A stretch of 11,833 bases of DNA from Acidobacteriota bacterium (GTDB taxonomy: Bacteria > Acidobacteriota > Aminicenantia > Aminicenantales > Aminicenantaceae). Under the pieces are notes generated by a model. That model was not told where the DNA came from. It searched no databases and saw only the letters and a program-made list of their open reading frames with translations. Position numbers and translations under genes: made by a program. The stretch is from NCBI GenBank assembly GCA_030609975.1, contig JAUWSR010000085.1:1-11833 (forward strand), read 5' to 3'. Below are positions 1-7,018 of this stretch, piece by piece; positions within the stretch are counted from its first letter, which is position 1; each line of letters starts with the position of its first letter.

Positions 1-23
1 GAAAGAATAAGGGCACGACAGGC

Positions 24-962
24 ATGAAAATTATAGCCAAAACAGATCACTCGGATATCGCGACCGTCTTTATTGCTGAGTTGCATCCGGGGAAATACAT
101 CGAATTCGTAGAATCATGCCAGCCACCTCTTCTCCGTGAAGAGAAATGGGTACTTATCGTATCCTCACTTCTCGGATGCCCCGTCGGATGCAGGTTCTGT
201 GATGCAGGAATGTTTTACCAGGGGAAACTCGATCAAGAGGCAATTTTGCAGCAGATCGATTATCTGGTGGATATGAAGTATCCGGACAGAAAAATCCCTG
301 TTTCCAAACTCAAGATTCAGTTCGCACGGATGGGAGAGCCGGCCTTCAATCCAGCTGTGCTGGACGTGTTAGAGATCCTCCCTGAACGCTATCAAGCTCC
401 AGGCCTGCTTCCCACGCTATCCACTATAGCGCCCCTTGGCAGTGAAAGTTTTTTTCAGAGGCTTAAGACAATTAAAAACGATCTCTACGCCGGGAGATTT
501 CAACTGCAATTCTCTATCCATTCAACCGATGAGGTGCAAAGAGACTGGTTGATCCCGGCCCGCAAATGGACATTGGAGCGGATCGCAGCCTATGGTGAAG
601 AATTTTTCAAATCCGGCGACCGGAAGATCACTCTCAATTTTGCCCAATCCGACAAACTTTCTGTGGATTCCGATGTGATGCTTAAGTACTTCTCACCAGA
701 AGTATTTTTCATTAAGATCACACCCATTAATCCCACCGGGACGGCCACACAGAACGGAATTCAAAGTCATGTCAATATTCTCGAATCAGACCCTCCCCTT
801 CTTAGACAATTTCAAGAGGCAGGCTACGACACCTTATACAGTATCGGAGAGCTGGAGGAGAACAAGATAGGCAGCAACTGCGGACAGCACATCATGTTTT
901 ACAAAAAAAGCGCTCAACCGGTCGAAGGCAGCTATACCTATCAACTCCGCTGCCTTAAATGA
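24..962 (+). CDS. RlmN/Cfr-like radical SAM protein lacking the RlmN N-terminal domain
   Basis: Radical SAM protein of 312 residues. The cluster motif CPVGCRFC (C52, C56, C59) is the CxxxCxxC that binds the 4Fe-4S cluster. Around it the sequence follows the RlmN/Cfr family: ARMGEPAFN (101-109) corresponds to the GMGEP-x-x-N block, QFSIHSTDEVQRDWLIPAR (162-180) to the SLHAPNDELRDxLMP block, and NCGQH (285-289, C286) to the C-terminal ACGQL that in RlmN carries the methyl-accepting cysteine. Known family members methylate A2503 of 23S rRNA, or A8 in Cfr. This protein lacks the roughly 90-residue N-terminal helical domain of RlmN, so its substrate is uncertain, although the retained C286 suggests the same methylene-transfer chemistry. 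No in-frame stop lies between base 1 and the ATG at 24 and the Shine-Dalgarno is weak, so the true start could be further upstream, outside the window. The gene converges on the receptor gene with a 50-base gap. Confidence 0.85.
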   Translation: MKIIAKTDHSDIATVFIAELHPGKYIEFVESCQPPLLREEKWVLIVSSLLGCPVGCRFCDAGMFYQGKLDQEAILQQIDYLVDMKYPDRKIPVSKLKIQFARMGEPAFNPAVLDVLEILPERYQAPGLLPTLSTIAPLGSESFFQRLKTIKNDLYAGRFQLQFSIHSTDEVQRDWLIPARKWTLERIAAYGEEFFKSGDRKITLNFAQSDKLSVDSDVMLKYFSPEVFFIKITPINPTGTATQNGIQSHVNILESDPPLLRQFQEAGYDTLYSIGELEENKIGSNCGQHIMFYKKSAQPVEGSYTYQLRCLK

Positions 963-1012
963 GAGCAGGTCAATGTAGATCTTTATAGATACGAATGCGG
1001 TTGCTATGTTAC

Positions 1013-3340
1013 TTAAAATTCGAACTCCACTCCCAGGATGGGCAGAAAGCCCCATTGGTATTCATAGTCGGGCTTGTTCTCAAGGGTGTTCCAGTAGACA
1101 AAGGCGATATTTTCGCGATTATAAACATTCCACATGGAGAAGAAGATGGTGAGATTGGACCCACCAAAATGAAAGCGCTTGTCTGCCCGTAGATTCAAGG
1201 AATGATAGGCAGGAAGCCTCTCGGCATTGATCATGTTCTCATCGAAAATCCCGCTGTTGACTTCGCTAGAGGCTTCGAGATTAAAAGGTGTGTAGGGCAC
1301 GCCTCCGGCATAGTTCCACTTTAGGCTGAATTCCCAACTGGAACTGGGTTTGTATCCCCCTTCCACTGCAACGATAAACCGGTTGTCGTAGACACGATTC
1401 CGCCAAACTCCGGACAAATCTTGATATCGGGTCCGGAAGTAGGAAGCGCTGATCAACCCATACAGCTTCCTCGCCAGTCGCTTTTGGACCATGAATTCGA
1501 TGCCATAAGACCGGGCCTTGCCCCGATCTTCCAAGTCTTCGTGATAGGCATAGTAACTGTTATAGTACAGCTCATCCAGAATGCACAGCCATGGCTGGAC
1601 CGGGTCCAAAGGCATGCGTTCATACTCTTTGTCATAGATCTCCACGGTCAAACGGGTGCTTTCGCTGAGCAGATGAGAGATACCCAGGACATAATGAATG
1701 GCACGGGGGTCTTTCAAGTCTTGAAACTTTTCATTCTGAAAAAGCAGAAGCGAAGGCAGGTTCTGATAAAAGACTCCGGCAGCCGCATTGAGAGATGTTC
1801 TGTTGCTTAGACGATAAGAAAGCGACAGTCGAGGCGAAAGATTGAGATTCTGATTAAAAGACAGATAATCCAGACGCGCGCCCAGATTGAGGGTGAGCTT
1901 TTTAAAGGGATCGAAGCCATAATTGAGGAAGATGCCGTATTGTTCAGCTGTTTCCCGTCTGTCGATGGCAACCTCGGGCACGGGATTGCCCAACACATCG
2001 ATGTAAGCCCCTAAAAAATAATCCGTATGCGTGCCTAATCTCGAAACCTCCACTCCAAAATTGAGCCGATGGCGGTCATTGATCTTGTAATAATTGACAT
2101 TTCGCAATCTGTAGGCCTCATCCCAGGAATTGTTGCTTACCAGCGGATCTTGAGAGGCGGTGTCGAAATATTCGATGTCATATTTGATATAGGAGCGCGA
2201 AAAAGAGGTCTGGGAGTAACCCCGTGTCCCCCAGGTGTAGAACCAATTGGCGCCCACCACATTGTTGCTGGCGTTGTGGAAGCCGTAGGTGGAGTCACCC
2301 AAGTCCAATGAGTTCTCACGGCCCCACCCGCTTTTGTCATCACCCCATACGCCCAGGAGAGAGAGTTTACTCCGCGAGGAAAGGTCAAAACTCAGCTTGC
2401 CTTGAAGGTCACCCCAGTTGGGGGCGACACCCACGTCAAAGAAACTGGAGAGAAGGTCCAGATAGCTGCGCCGGGCGGAAACCATCCAGGAAGCATTGCC
2501 ATTAAGGATAGGACCTTCCGCCAGGGCGCCAAAACCGACCATGTTAAAGTCGAGTTGAAGATCCAGCTCATCCCGGTTTCCATCCCGGAAGTTGACATCC
2601 ATGACCGAAGACAGACGATTGCCGTAAACCGGAGAGAATCCACCTGAATAGAACCGGACATCTTTGATGAAATCAACATTGAGAAGCGCCAAAGCTCCTC
2701 CTGTCGACCCCTGAACAGGATAATGGTTGATATTGGGGATGCCGATATTGTCGACATAAAAAGCGTTCTCAACCGGGCTCCCCCCACGGACGATCAGACC
2801 ATTGACCTGATCGTTTACTCGAGCGATGCTGGGGAGGCCGCTCACAATACGGCTGACATCACCGCCAGAACCGGCGGCACGCCGTATCTCCTCATTGGAA
2901 AAACTGGTGAGGCTTTGAGTCTGCTGGTAACTGCCCCCATAATAGTCTGCGGTGACTTCCACCTCTTCATGTTCCTGCAGATCGATATCCAATTTGAGCT
3001 CGACCTCCACATATGTGATCCGTTGTGACTTCACGATCACATCCGGCTTTGCTATGGGGGCATAAAATTGTCCGGATATCTCCAGCACGTAGCTGCCCAC
3101 CGGCACATCGAGGATCTCGAATTCACCCTCTTCACCCGACATGACCTCTAGGGCCGTTCCTCTGATCTTTATGGTTGCATAGGGAATGGGAGACTTCAGT
3201 TCTTCGTCGATGGTTTTTCCTTTGATCGTACCCGTTTTTACTTGCATCTCTCGAGGTAAAACCTCTATACCCGATACTGAATTTAAATTGAATATAATGA
3301 TCAAGACCAATACGATTCCGGCCTTGTTTCTAAGCTTCAT
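1013..3340 (-). CDS. TonB-dependent receptor with N-terminal carboxypeptidase-regulatory-like domain
   Basis: Outer-membrane receptor of 775 residues for TonB/ExbBD-driven uptake; the substrate cannot be read from sequence. It has a Sec signal peptide (1-24, KLRNK basic start, hydrophobic IVLVLIII, SVSG end). A beta-sandwich regulatory-like domain follows (about 36-118: GTIKGKTIDEE, PYATIKIRGT, GEFEILDVPVGSYVLEI). The plug is at about 145-250 (LIVRGGSPVENAFYVDN, then GGFSPVYGNRLSSVMDV), followed by a long barrel ending in GVEFEF, whose terminal Phe is typical of BAM-recognised outer-membrane proteins. I place the start at 3340, not at the upstream in-frame ATG at 3409, because AAGGAG sits 7 bases before it and the signal peptide then begins directly; the 3409 start would also fall at the predicted transcription start. 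It is divergent from a TetR gene whose likely operators overlap its promoter. No SusD-like partner is next to it, so it is probably not a SusC-type glycan transporter. Confidence 0.92.
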   Translation of the reverse strand: MKLRNKAGIVLVLIIIFNLNSVSGIEVLPREMQVKTGTIKGKTIDEELKSPIPYATIKIRGTALEVMSGEEGEFEILDVPVGSYVLEISGQFYAPIAKPDVIVKSQRITYVEVELKLDIDLQEHEEVEVTADYYGGSYQQTQSLTSFSNEEIRRAAGSGGDVSRIVSGLPSIARVNDQVNGLIVRGGSPVENAFYVDNIGIPNINHYPVQGSTGGALALLNVDFIKDVRFYSGGFSPVYGNRLSSVMDVNFRDGNRDELDLQLDFNMVGFGALAEGPILNGNASWMVSARRSYLDLLSSFFDVGVAPNWGDLQGKLSFDLSSRSKLSLLGVWGDDKSGWGRENSLDLGDSTYGFHNASNNVVGANWFYTWGTRGYSQTSFSRSYIKYDIEYFDTASQDPLVSNNSWDEAYRLRNVNYYKINDRHRLNFGVEVSRLGTHTDYFLGAYIDVLGNPVPEVAIDRRETAEQYGIFLNYGFDPFKKLTLNLGARLDYLSFNQNLNLSPRLSLSYRLSNRTSLNAAAGVFYQNLPSLLLFQNEKFQDLKDPRAIHYVLGISHLLSESTRLTVEIYDKEYERMPLDPVQPWLCILDELYYNSYYAYHEDLEDRGKARSYGIEFMVQKRLARKLYGLISASYFRTRYQDLSGVWRNRVYDNRFIVAVEGGYKPSSSWEFSLKWNYAGGVPYTPFNLEASSEVNSGIFDENMINAERLPAYHSLNLRADKRFHFGGSNLTIFFSMWNVYNRENIAFVYWNTLENKPDYEYQWGFLPILGVEFEF

Positions 3341-3347
3341 TTTTTTC

Positions 3348-3353
3348 TCCTTG
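3348..3353 (-). promoter_or_regulatory. Shine-Dalgarno site fixing the receptor start
   Basis: AAGGAG on the minus strand followed by seven A residues and the ATG ending at 3340. This perfect ribosome-binding site argues for the internal start and against the longer frame opening at 3409. Confidence 0.8.
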
Positions 3354-3377
3354 AATTTCATCTGTTTTTTGGCATTA

Positions 3378-3389
3378 TAACAGTTGCTT
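3378..3389. promoter_or_regulatory. Operator-like element O1 in the receptor leader
   Basis: TAACAGTTGCTT matches the reverse complement of the element at 3481-3492 (AAACAGTTGTTT) at 10 of 12 positions. It lies downstream of the predicted receptor transcription start. It is a candidate auxiliary site for the TetR protein and the weakest of the three because its dyad symmetry is poor. Confidence 0.35.
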
Positions 3390-3403
3390 AAAACGTTTGC
3401 TTC

Positions 3404-3415
3404 AAACATGCGTTT
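3404..3415. promoter_or_regulatory. Operator-like palindrome O2 at the receptor start site
   Basis: AAACATGCGTTT is an AAAC-N4-GTTT dyad abutting the receptor -10 box and covering its probable +1. A second dyad, AAACGTTT (3391-3398), lies just beyond it. The layout is typical of a steric repressor site; the likely ligand is the divergent TetR product. Confidence 0.5.
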
Positions 3416-3444
3416 AATATAGGAGAAAAAAATGCTTCTGTCAA
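3416..3444 (-). promoter_or_regulatory. Sigma70-type promoter of the TonB-dependent receptor
   Basis: On the minus strand there is a perfect TTGACA -35 (3439-3444), a 17-base spacer and TATATT as -10 (3416-3421, five of six consensus bases). Transcription would start near 3409, leaving about 70 bases of leader before the receptor ATG. The AAAC-N4-GTTT element at 3404-3415 begins right at the -10 and covers the predicted start site. Confidence 0.65.
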
Positions 3445-3450
3445 GTCCAT

Positions 3451-3479
3451 TTGCTAATATATTTTTGCTGTCCTATACT
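3451..3479 (+). promoter_or_regulatory. Sigma70-type promoter of the TetR-family gene
   Basis: TTGCTA (3451-3456, four of six bases), a 17-base spacer and TATACT (3474-3479, five of six). Transcription would start near 3486, inside the palindrome at 3479-3494, about 27 bases before the regulator ATG. It lies back to back with the receptor promoter. Confidence 0.55.
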
Positions 3480-3494
3480 AAAACAACTGTTTTA
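3479..3494. promoter_or_regulatory. Operator-like palindrome O3 at the TetR gene start site
   Basis: TAAAACA-AC-TGTTTTA has perfect 7-base arms around a 2-base centre. Its 12-base core AAACAACTGTTT (3481-3492) fits the same AAAC-N4-GTTT pattern as the site beside the receptor promoter. It begins at the last base of the regulator's own -10 box, as expected for autorepression. Confidence 0.55.
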
Positions 3495-3512
3495 AACAAA
3501 TAGCCTGGATAG

Positions 3513-4100
3513 ATGAGTATAAAAGATTTTCCTCCCCGCGATAGGATCATCGCCACTACCATCAACATCATCGGGCATGAGGGCATGCAAGCTCTGACCA
3601 CCCGAAAGATCGCACAAGAGGCAGGCGTGAATATCGCAGCTATCAACTATTATTTTGGATCCAAAGACAAACTCGTAGAACTGGCTTTAGAAAAAACTTT
3701 GGATGAGATGGCGGGTTTGCCGGGAGATCTGCTGGAACTCCAGAAACTGGATGAACGAGCCCGCTTAAGAGCCTTCCTGTCAGGCTTGATGGGGGCGGCG
3801 ATCAAGTATCCGGGTTTGGTGAAGGCCCATCTTTTCCCCACCTTCATGCACAACGACTATGATACCCCCTTTGTCCGGCGGTTCGCTGCCTTTCTCGCGG
3901 ACATCCACGACAAGACCTCCGATCTAAAAGCAGAGGGGCGCGAAAAGATTACTAAGAGCGGTATTGTTCAAATAGTGTCGGCCATTCTCATGCCGGCCCT
4001 TTTCCCCAAAATATTTCAGGAGTTTTCCCAGATCGATTTTGCGAATATTGAAGCTCGGAAGGCCTATATCGACAGCCTAATACGTCATTATCTTGATTAA
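3513..4100 (+). CDS. TetR/AcrR-family transcriptional regulator
   Basis: DNA-binding regulator of 195 residues, a usual length for the family. The N-terminal helix-turn-helix is clear: RDRIIATTINIIGHEGMQAL (9-28), TTRKIAQEAGVN (29-40) and the recognition helix IAAINYYFGSKDKLVELAL (41-59), with the characteristic YYF-x-SKD-x-L block. The C-terminal half (about 60-195) is the variable ligand-binding and dimerisation region and gives no ligand clue. TetR proteins usually act as homodimeric repressors released by a small molecule. The gene is divergent from the TonB-dependent receptor, and both promoters carry matching dyads, so the simplest reading is that it represses the receptor and itself until a ligand, perhaps the imported substrate, appears. 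The Shine-Dalgarno before the ATG is weak (GGAT). I see no convincing terminator in its own direction. Confidence 0.9.
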   Translation: MSIKDFPPRDRIIATTINIIGHEGMQALTTRKIAQEAGVNIAAINYYFGSKDKLVELALEKTLDEMAGLPGDLLELQKLDERARLRAFLSGLMGAAIKYPGLVKAHLFPTFMHNDYDTPFVRRFAAFLADIHDKTSDLKAEGREKITKSGIVQIVSAILMPALFPKIFQEFSQIDFANIEARKAYIDSLIRHYLD

Positions 4101-4151
4101 CCAAGACTATTCAGGTCAAATACTTCCATCCTGAAGATAAGGCTTGCCCTC

Positions 4152-4172
4152 AAAAAAAGAGGACCGTCCCCT
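4152..4172 (-). terminator. Intrinsic terminator overlapping the M14 peptidase stop codon
   Basis: Reading the minus strand, the TAG stop (4171-4173) runs straight into AGGGGA-CGG-UCCUCU (six pairs counting one G-U, 3-base loop), followed by seven U residues. This is a compact Rho-independent terminator for the peptidase gene. On the other strand the hairpin is followed by AAUAAAA, so it should not end transcription of the TetR gene. The GGGGACGGTCC core also resembles short palindromes scattered in some proteobacterial genomes, so a repeat-derived origin is possible. Confidence 0.6.
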
Positions 4173-6789
4173 AATAAAAACGGAACGACGAGATGCTGGG
4201 ACCGATCAGGATGGCGTTCAGGAAGAGCTTGTTCAGGCCATCGTAGGAAGCCCGGAAGTTGGGATCTTCGGTAAACAGGACAAGCTTTCCCCGGCCGAAT
4301 CCCTCGGTCAGAAGCCAGGCCTTTTCCGCCAGGTGCTTCTCCGTCAGAGGCCAGATATAACCCGAAAGTTTCAATTCTGAGGCCGGGGCAAAAATACCCA
4401 CATTGCCGGAGGGATTGTTTTCATAGGGGAGATAGATCTGACTGCTTCTCACCTGCACGGCCGCTTCGGAAGGCACACCATAGCTCAACCAGCTCAGGGG
4501 ATTGAGTTTCACTTTCACAATAGCTCCCGGTGTACGGTCGAGCCGGATCTTTTTGTCCTTATCCTGCGGATCCGGGACCGTCCCCAAGACTTTGGACTGT
4601 GAGATCTTGGCCACGCGCAACCAATTGCTGGCTGCAGCCACGGCCACCACCGTTCCCCCTGCGCGGATCCAGGCTTTAAACTCATCCTGCTGGGCCTTGG
4701 AGAGCGCACTGCCGTAATTTCCACTGGGCATAACCACGACGTTAAATTCCTTGAGATTGAGATTGCGAGCGCTCACACGAATAAAGGGCAAGCCGTACTC
4801 CCTTTCAAATAGATAATGCAAGGCTCCGTAGGAACCGGACGAAACCGGCTCTTCGGTCAGAAGGGCTACCCGAGGCTTTTGCAGCGTAACAATGTTATTC
4901 GATCCCAGATCGATCCCCTCGTCCACCAATCCATGATGGAGGGCGGTTACATCGACACCAAATTCCTGAGAGAGCTCAGCAATACGAGCATGTAAATCCA
5001 TTGGATTCCGGTTGACACGGATCACCAGTGTTCCTAAAGGCCAGGTTTTGCCCTCCAGGGTGAACGCCTTGCGGGCCATGCGCACGCGGTAATCCTCTGC
5101 CAGGAGCCGGATCAACAGCTTTGACGAGGCCATGCCCTCAAAGGGAATAAGATAGACCTGTTGGGCCGTGCCACCGTTGACCGAACCTGTGAAGCTTGGG
5201 GCCTCGGTAACGGGCTCAGTGGAAACCTGGGAACTCACGCCTGTCCAATAGGCATCGATGCCGTAGGTCAAAGGAAGCGACCACGCCGTTACATCATAGA
5301 ACTGGCTGCGCTCACCTTTTTCCTTGCGCTCCTTCTCCTCTGCGATAAAATCCTCTCCCAGGGGAGAATCCGGAGCCAACAAGGCTTTGATCAGAATCTT
5401 CTGGGGCTGGTTGAGGCTGATGATATAGCTTCCGGGCGGGAAGGTCTGTGATCCTGTCTTTTTAGAAAAGTAGCCGGTGGATTTCGGGTTGCTGAAGGAG
5501 GAGGTGGCCCGTTTGATCTCCACTTTTTCCTGGAGGAGATTCCGGATGAGCTTGGCGCAGATCTGAGGATCATTCTTAGGCGTAAGGATGATCTCTTTCA
5601 TGGGGTCGGTCTTAGCCTCATTGAGGGCAATCTTGAAAAACTCGTGAAAATCCCTGATTTTTTCTTCCCGGCGCTCGGCTACCACACCCAGGGTAGCCAG
5701 GGAGGTGCTGAAGTGATGCCAGGAAGCCTCCCGCAGAGTTAAGACCGATCCGTCATCCCGGGTGATGCTCACCCCACGGGCAGAAGCCTGCTCATAGGTC
5801 ATTCCCACAGATCCGTTTATTGAGGGGTAAGACGTTCCGTACCCCGGATAGAAGGAGTCGAAGCTCTCCCGGGTATAGTATCCCCAACCAAATATATCGA
5901 AGGCTTTAGCGTTGGCTTTGGCGATGATCTTCCACCATTTCATGAGTACCGGCTTGGCATATTCATTGTAGGGAGACATAGGGTGAGAGAAAAAATAGGT
6001 CGAATTCGAGCCCATCTCGTGCAGGTCGGCAAAGACATGGGGCATCCACTCATGGTAGACCTGAGCCTTGTGCTGGGATTCGATCTGGGTTTTCAGGAAA
6101 AAATCCCGATTGAGGTCAAAAAGATAATGGTTGGTCCGGCCGCCAGGCCATGTCCGACCATGTTCGACATCCTGCGGTTCGGGATGGGATTCGAGGGTTA
6201 CCACGGAGCGTACACCGTGCACAAAGCGCTCATGTCCATCGGGATTTTGACAGGGATCGATAACACAGACAACATTATTCAAGATATTCCGGGTGACGGC
6301 GTCGGAACCGGCCGAGAGTTGATAGATGGTCCGGATGGCCGCCTCCATCCCCGAGGCCTCGTTCCCATGGATGTTGTAACCCAACCAGACAATGGAGGGC
6401 ATCCAGGCAACAATCTCCTCCAGTTCCCCTGATGAGAGAGAGCGGGGGTCGGTCAGCCTGAGGTTTGCGGCTTTTATTTCATCCAGACGATTCAAGTTCT
6501 CCGGAGTACCGATCACAACCGTGTAGAGTTTTCGGCCTTGAAAGGTCTTGCCGTAACTTGTGACTATCACCCGGTCAGAAGCCTTCTCTACAGCCCGCAG
6601 GTAGTCCTCCATCTCCCAATAGAAGGTGTGGAGGTCACCAAAGCGATGGCCGAAAATCTCGAAAGGAGTGGGGATGGAATCGTCATAGGTTCCACCCGGG
6701 AACAGGTCTTCGTCTTGAGCATGCGTGAATGGAACCCAGATCAGGCATATAAAGAGGATAACACCCAGAATCGATCGTTTAAATCTCAT
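4171..6789 (-). CDS. Secreted M14-family zinc carboxypeptidase-like protein
   Basis: Exported metallopeptidase-like protein of 872 residues. The signal peptide (1-24) ends FTHA before QDED. The M14 fold spans about 50-390: zinc ligands H141 and E144 in HGNEASG, the NPDG-H-E-R-F loop (182-189), DLNRDF (225-230), third zinc ligand H257 in FADLHEMG, and probable catalytic glutamate E333 in GMTYEQASARG. All catalytic residues are present, so it should be active, removing C-terminal residues or cleaving peptides in the periplasm or outside the cell. After a long middle section, residues about 638-725 resemble a class I glutamine-amidotransferase/DJ-1-like fold (VVVMPSGNYG, WIRAGGTVVAV), known as a non-catalytic add-on in large bacterial M14 proteins. 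The start is supported by TAGGAGAG 5-6 bases upstream. It is divergent from the prolyl isomerase and shares a control region with a strong palindrome. Confidence 0.92.
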   Translation of the reverse strand: MRFKRSILGVILFICLIWVPFTHAQDEDLFPGGTYDDSIPTPFEIFGHRFGDLHTFYWEMEDYLRAVEKASDRVIVTSYGKTFQGRKLYTVVIGTPENLNRLDEIKAANLRLTDPRSLSSGELEEIVAWMPSIVWLGYNIHGNEASGMEAAIRTIYQLSAGSDAVTRNILNNVVCVIDPCQNPDGHERFVHGVRSVVTLESHPEPQDVEHGRTWPGGRTNHYLFDLNRDFFLKTQIESQHKAQVYHEWMPHVFADLHEMGSNSTYFFSHPMSPYNEYAKPVLMKWWKIIAKANAKAFDIFGWGYYTRESFDSFYPGYGTSYPSINGSVGMTYEQASARGVSITRDDGSVLTLREASWHHFSTSLATLGVVAERREEKIRDFHEFFKIALNEAKTDPMKEIILTPKNDPQICAKLIRNLLQEKVEIKRATSSFSNPKSTGYFSKKTGSQTFPPGSYIISLNQPQKILIKALLAPDSPLGEDFIAEEKERKEKGERSQFYDVTAWSLPLTYGIDAYWTGVSSQVSTEPVTEAPSFTGSVNGGTAQQVYLIPFEGMASSKLLIRLLAEDYRVRMARKAFTLEGKTWPLGTLVIRVNRNPMDLHARIAELSQEFGVDVTALHHGLVDEGIDLGSNNIVTLQKPRVALLTEEPVSSGSYGALHYLFEREYGLPFIRVSARNLNLKEFNVVVMPSGNYGSALSKAQQDEFKAWIRAGGTVVAVAAASNWLRVAKISQSKVLGTVPDPQDKDKKIRLDRTPGAIVKVKLNPLSWLSYGVPSEAAVQVRSSQIYLPYENNPSGNVGIFAPASELKLSGYIWPLTEKHLAEKAWLLTEGFGRGKLVLFTEDPNFRASYDGLNKLFLNAILIGPSISSFRFY

Positions 6790-6868
6790 AATCTCTCCTA
6801 AAGAAGGCGCATTCGGAGAATGGGCCCTACCTCGATTTTTATCGGCCCTTGTTTTTACAAAGGATGAC

Positions 6869-6892
6869 TATTATCTATAAATATAGATAATA
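6869..6892. promoter_or_regulatory. 24-base perfect palindrome, candidate operator
   Basis: Arms TATTATCTATA and TATAGATAATA (11 bases each) are perfect inverted repeats around a central AA. The palindrome covers the -10 box and the whole spacer of the promoter predicted for the M14 gene and lies about 53 bases upstream of the prolyl isomerase -35. It lies in a divergent intergenic region and no run of T follows, so it is more likely a dimeric regulator site than a terminator. The regulator is not identifiable here; the sequence differs from the AAAC-N4-GTTT elements near the TetR gene. Confidence 0.6.
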
Positions 6893-6898
6893 TTTCAA
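6870..6898 (-). promoter_or_regulatory. Sigma70-type promoter of the M14 peptidase
   Basis: On the minus strand TTGAAA (6893-6898) and GATAAT (6870-6875), each five of six consensus bases, are separated by 17 bases. Transcription would begin near 6863, leaving about 74 bases before the ATG. The leader contains a weak CGAT-AAAA-ATCG hairpin of no clear meaning. Confidence 0.55.
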
Positions 6899-6944
6899 TT
6901 TTCCTTTGCGTTTAGTAAAAAATCCAAATATCGCGATGATTTTG

Positions 6945-6975
6945 TTGATCATTAACTCACCCCGCTCTTTATAAT
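6945..6975 (+). promoter_or_regulatory. Probable promoter of the dual prolyl isomerase
   Basis: A perfect TATAAT -10 (6970-6975) is preceded by TTGATC (6945-6950, four of six bases) at a somewhat long 19-base spacing. The predicted start near 6982 leaves about 37 bases before the ATG at 7019. Confidence 0.45.
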
Positions 6976-7005
6976 TCAGGGAGAATTGGGATACAATACA
7001 GCCTT

Positions 7006-7014
7006 GGAAGGAGG
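7006..7014 (+). promoter_or_regulatory. Shine-Dalgarno site fixing the prolyl isomerase start
   Basis: GGAAGGAGG lies 4 bases before the ATG at 7019. It selects this ATG over the in-frame TTG at 6986 and places the signal peptide at the very N-terminus. Confidence 0.8.
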
Positions 7015-7018
7015 TTCC

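Noticed and set aside
963..1012. A bidirectional terminator between the converging radical SAM and receptor genes.
   Set aside because: Only scattered AT-rich partial symmetry is present; no stem with an adjacent T-run was found. The same is true of 9576-9681.
3341..3409. An N-terminal extension of the TonB-dependent receptor from an in-frame ATG ending at 3409.
   Set aside because: The extra 23 residues would precede a clear signal peptide, the downstream ATG has a perfect Shine-Dalgarno, and the predicted transcription start falls at about 3409.
4110..4135. Inverted repeat TTCAGG/CCTGAA after the TetR gene as a terminator.
   Set aside because: The stem is only 6 bases with a 14-base loop, and no T-run follows directly.
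5983..6432. A 149-codon plus-strand frame inside the M14 gene.
   Set aside because: It is a shadow of the conserved M14 catalytic region and its translation has no recognisable motif. The same holds for other long antisense frames in the receptor gene, such as 1421-1810.
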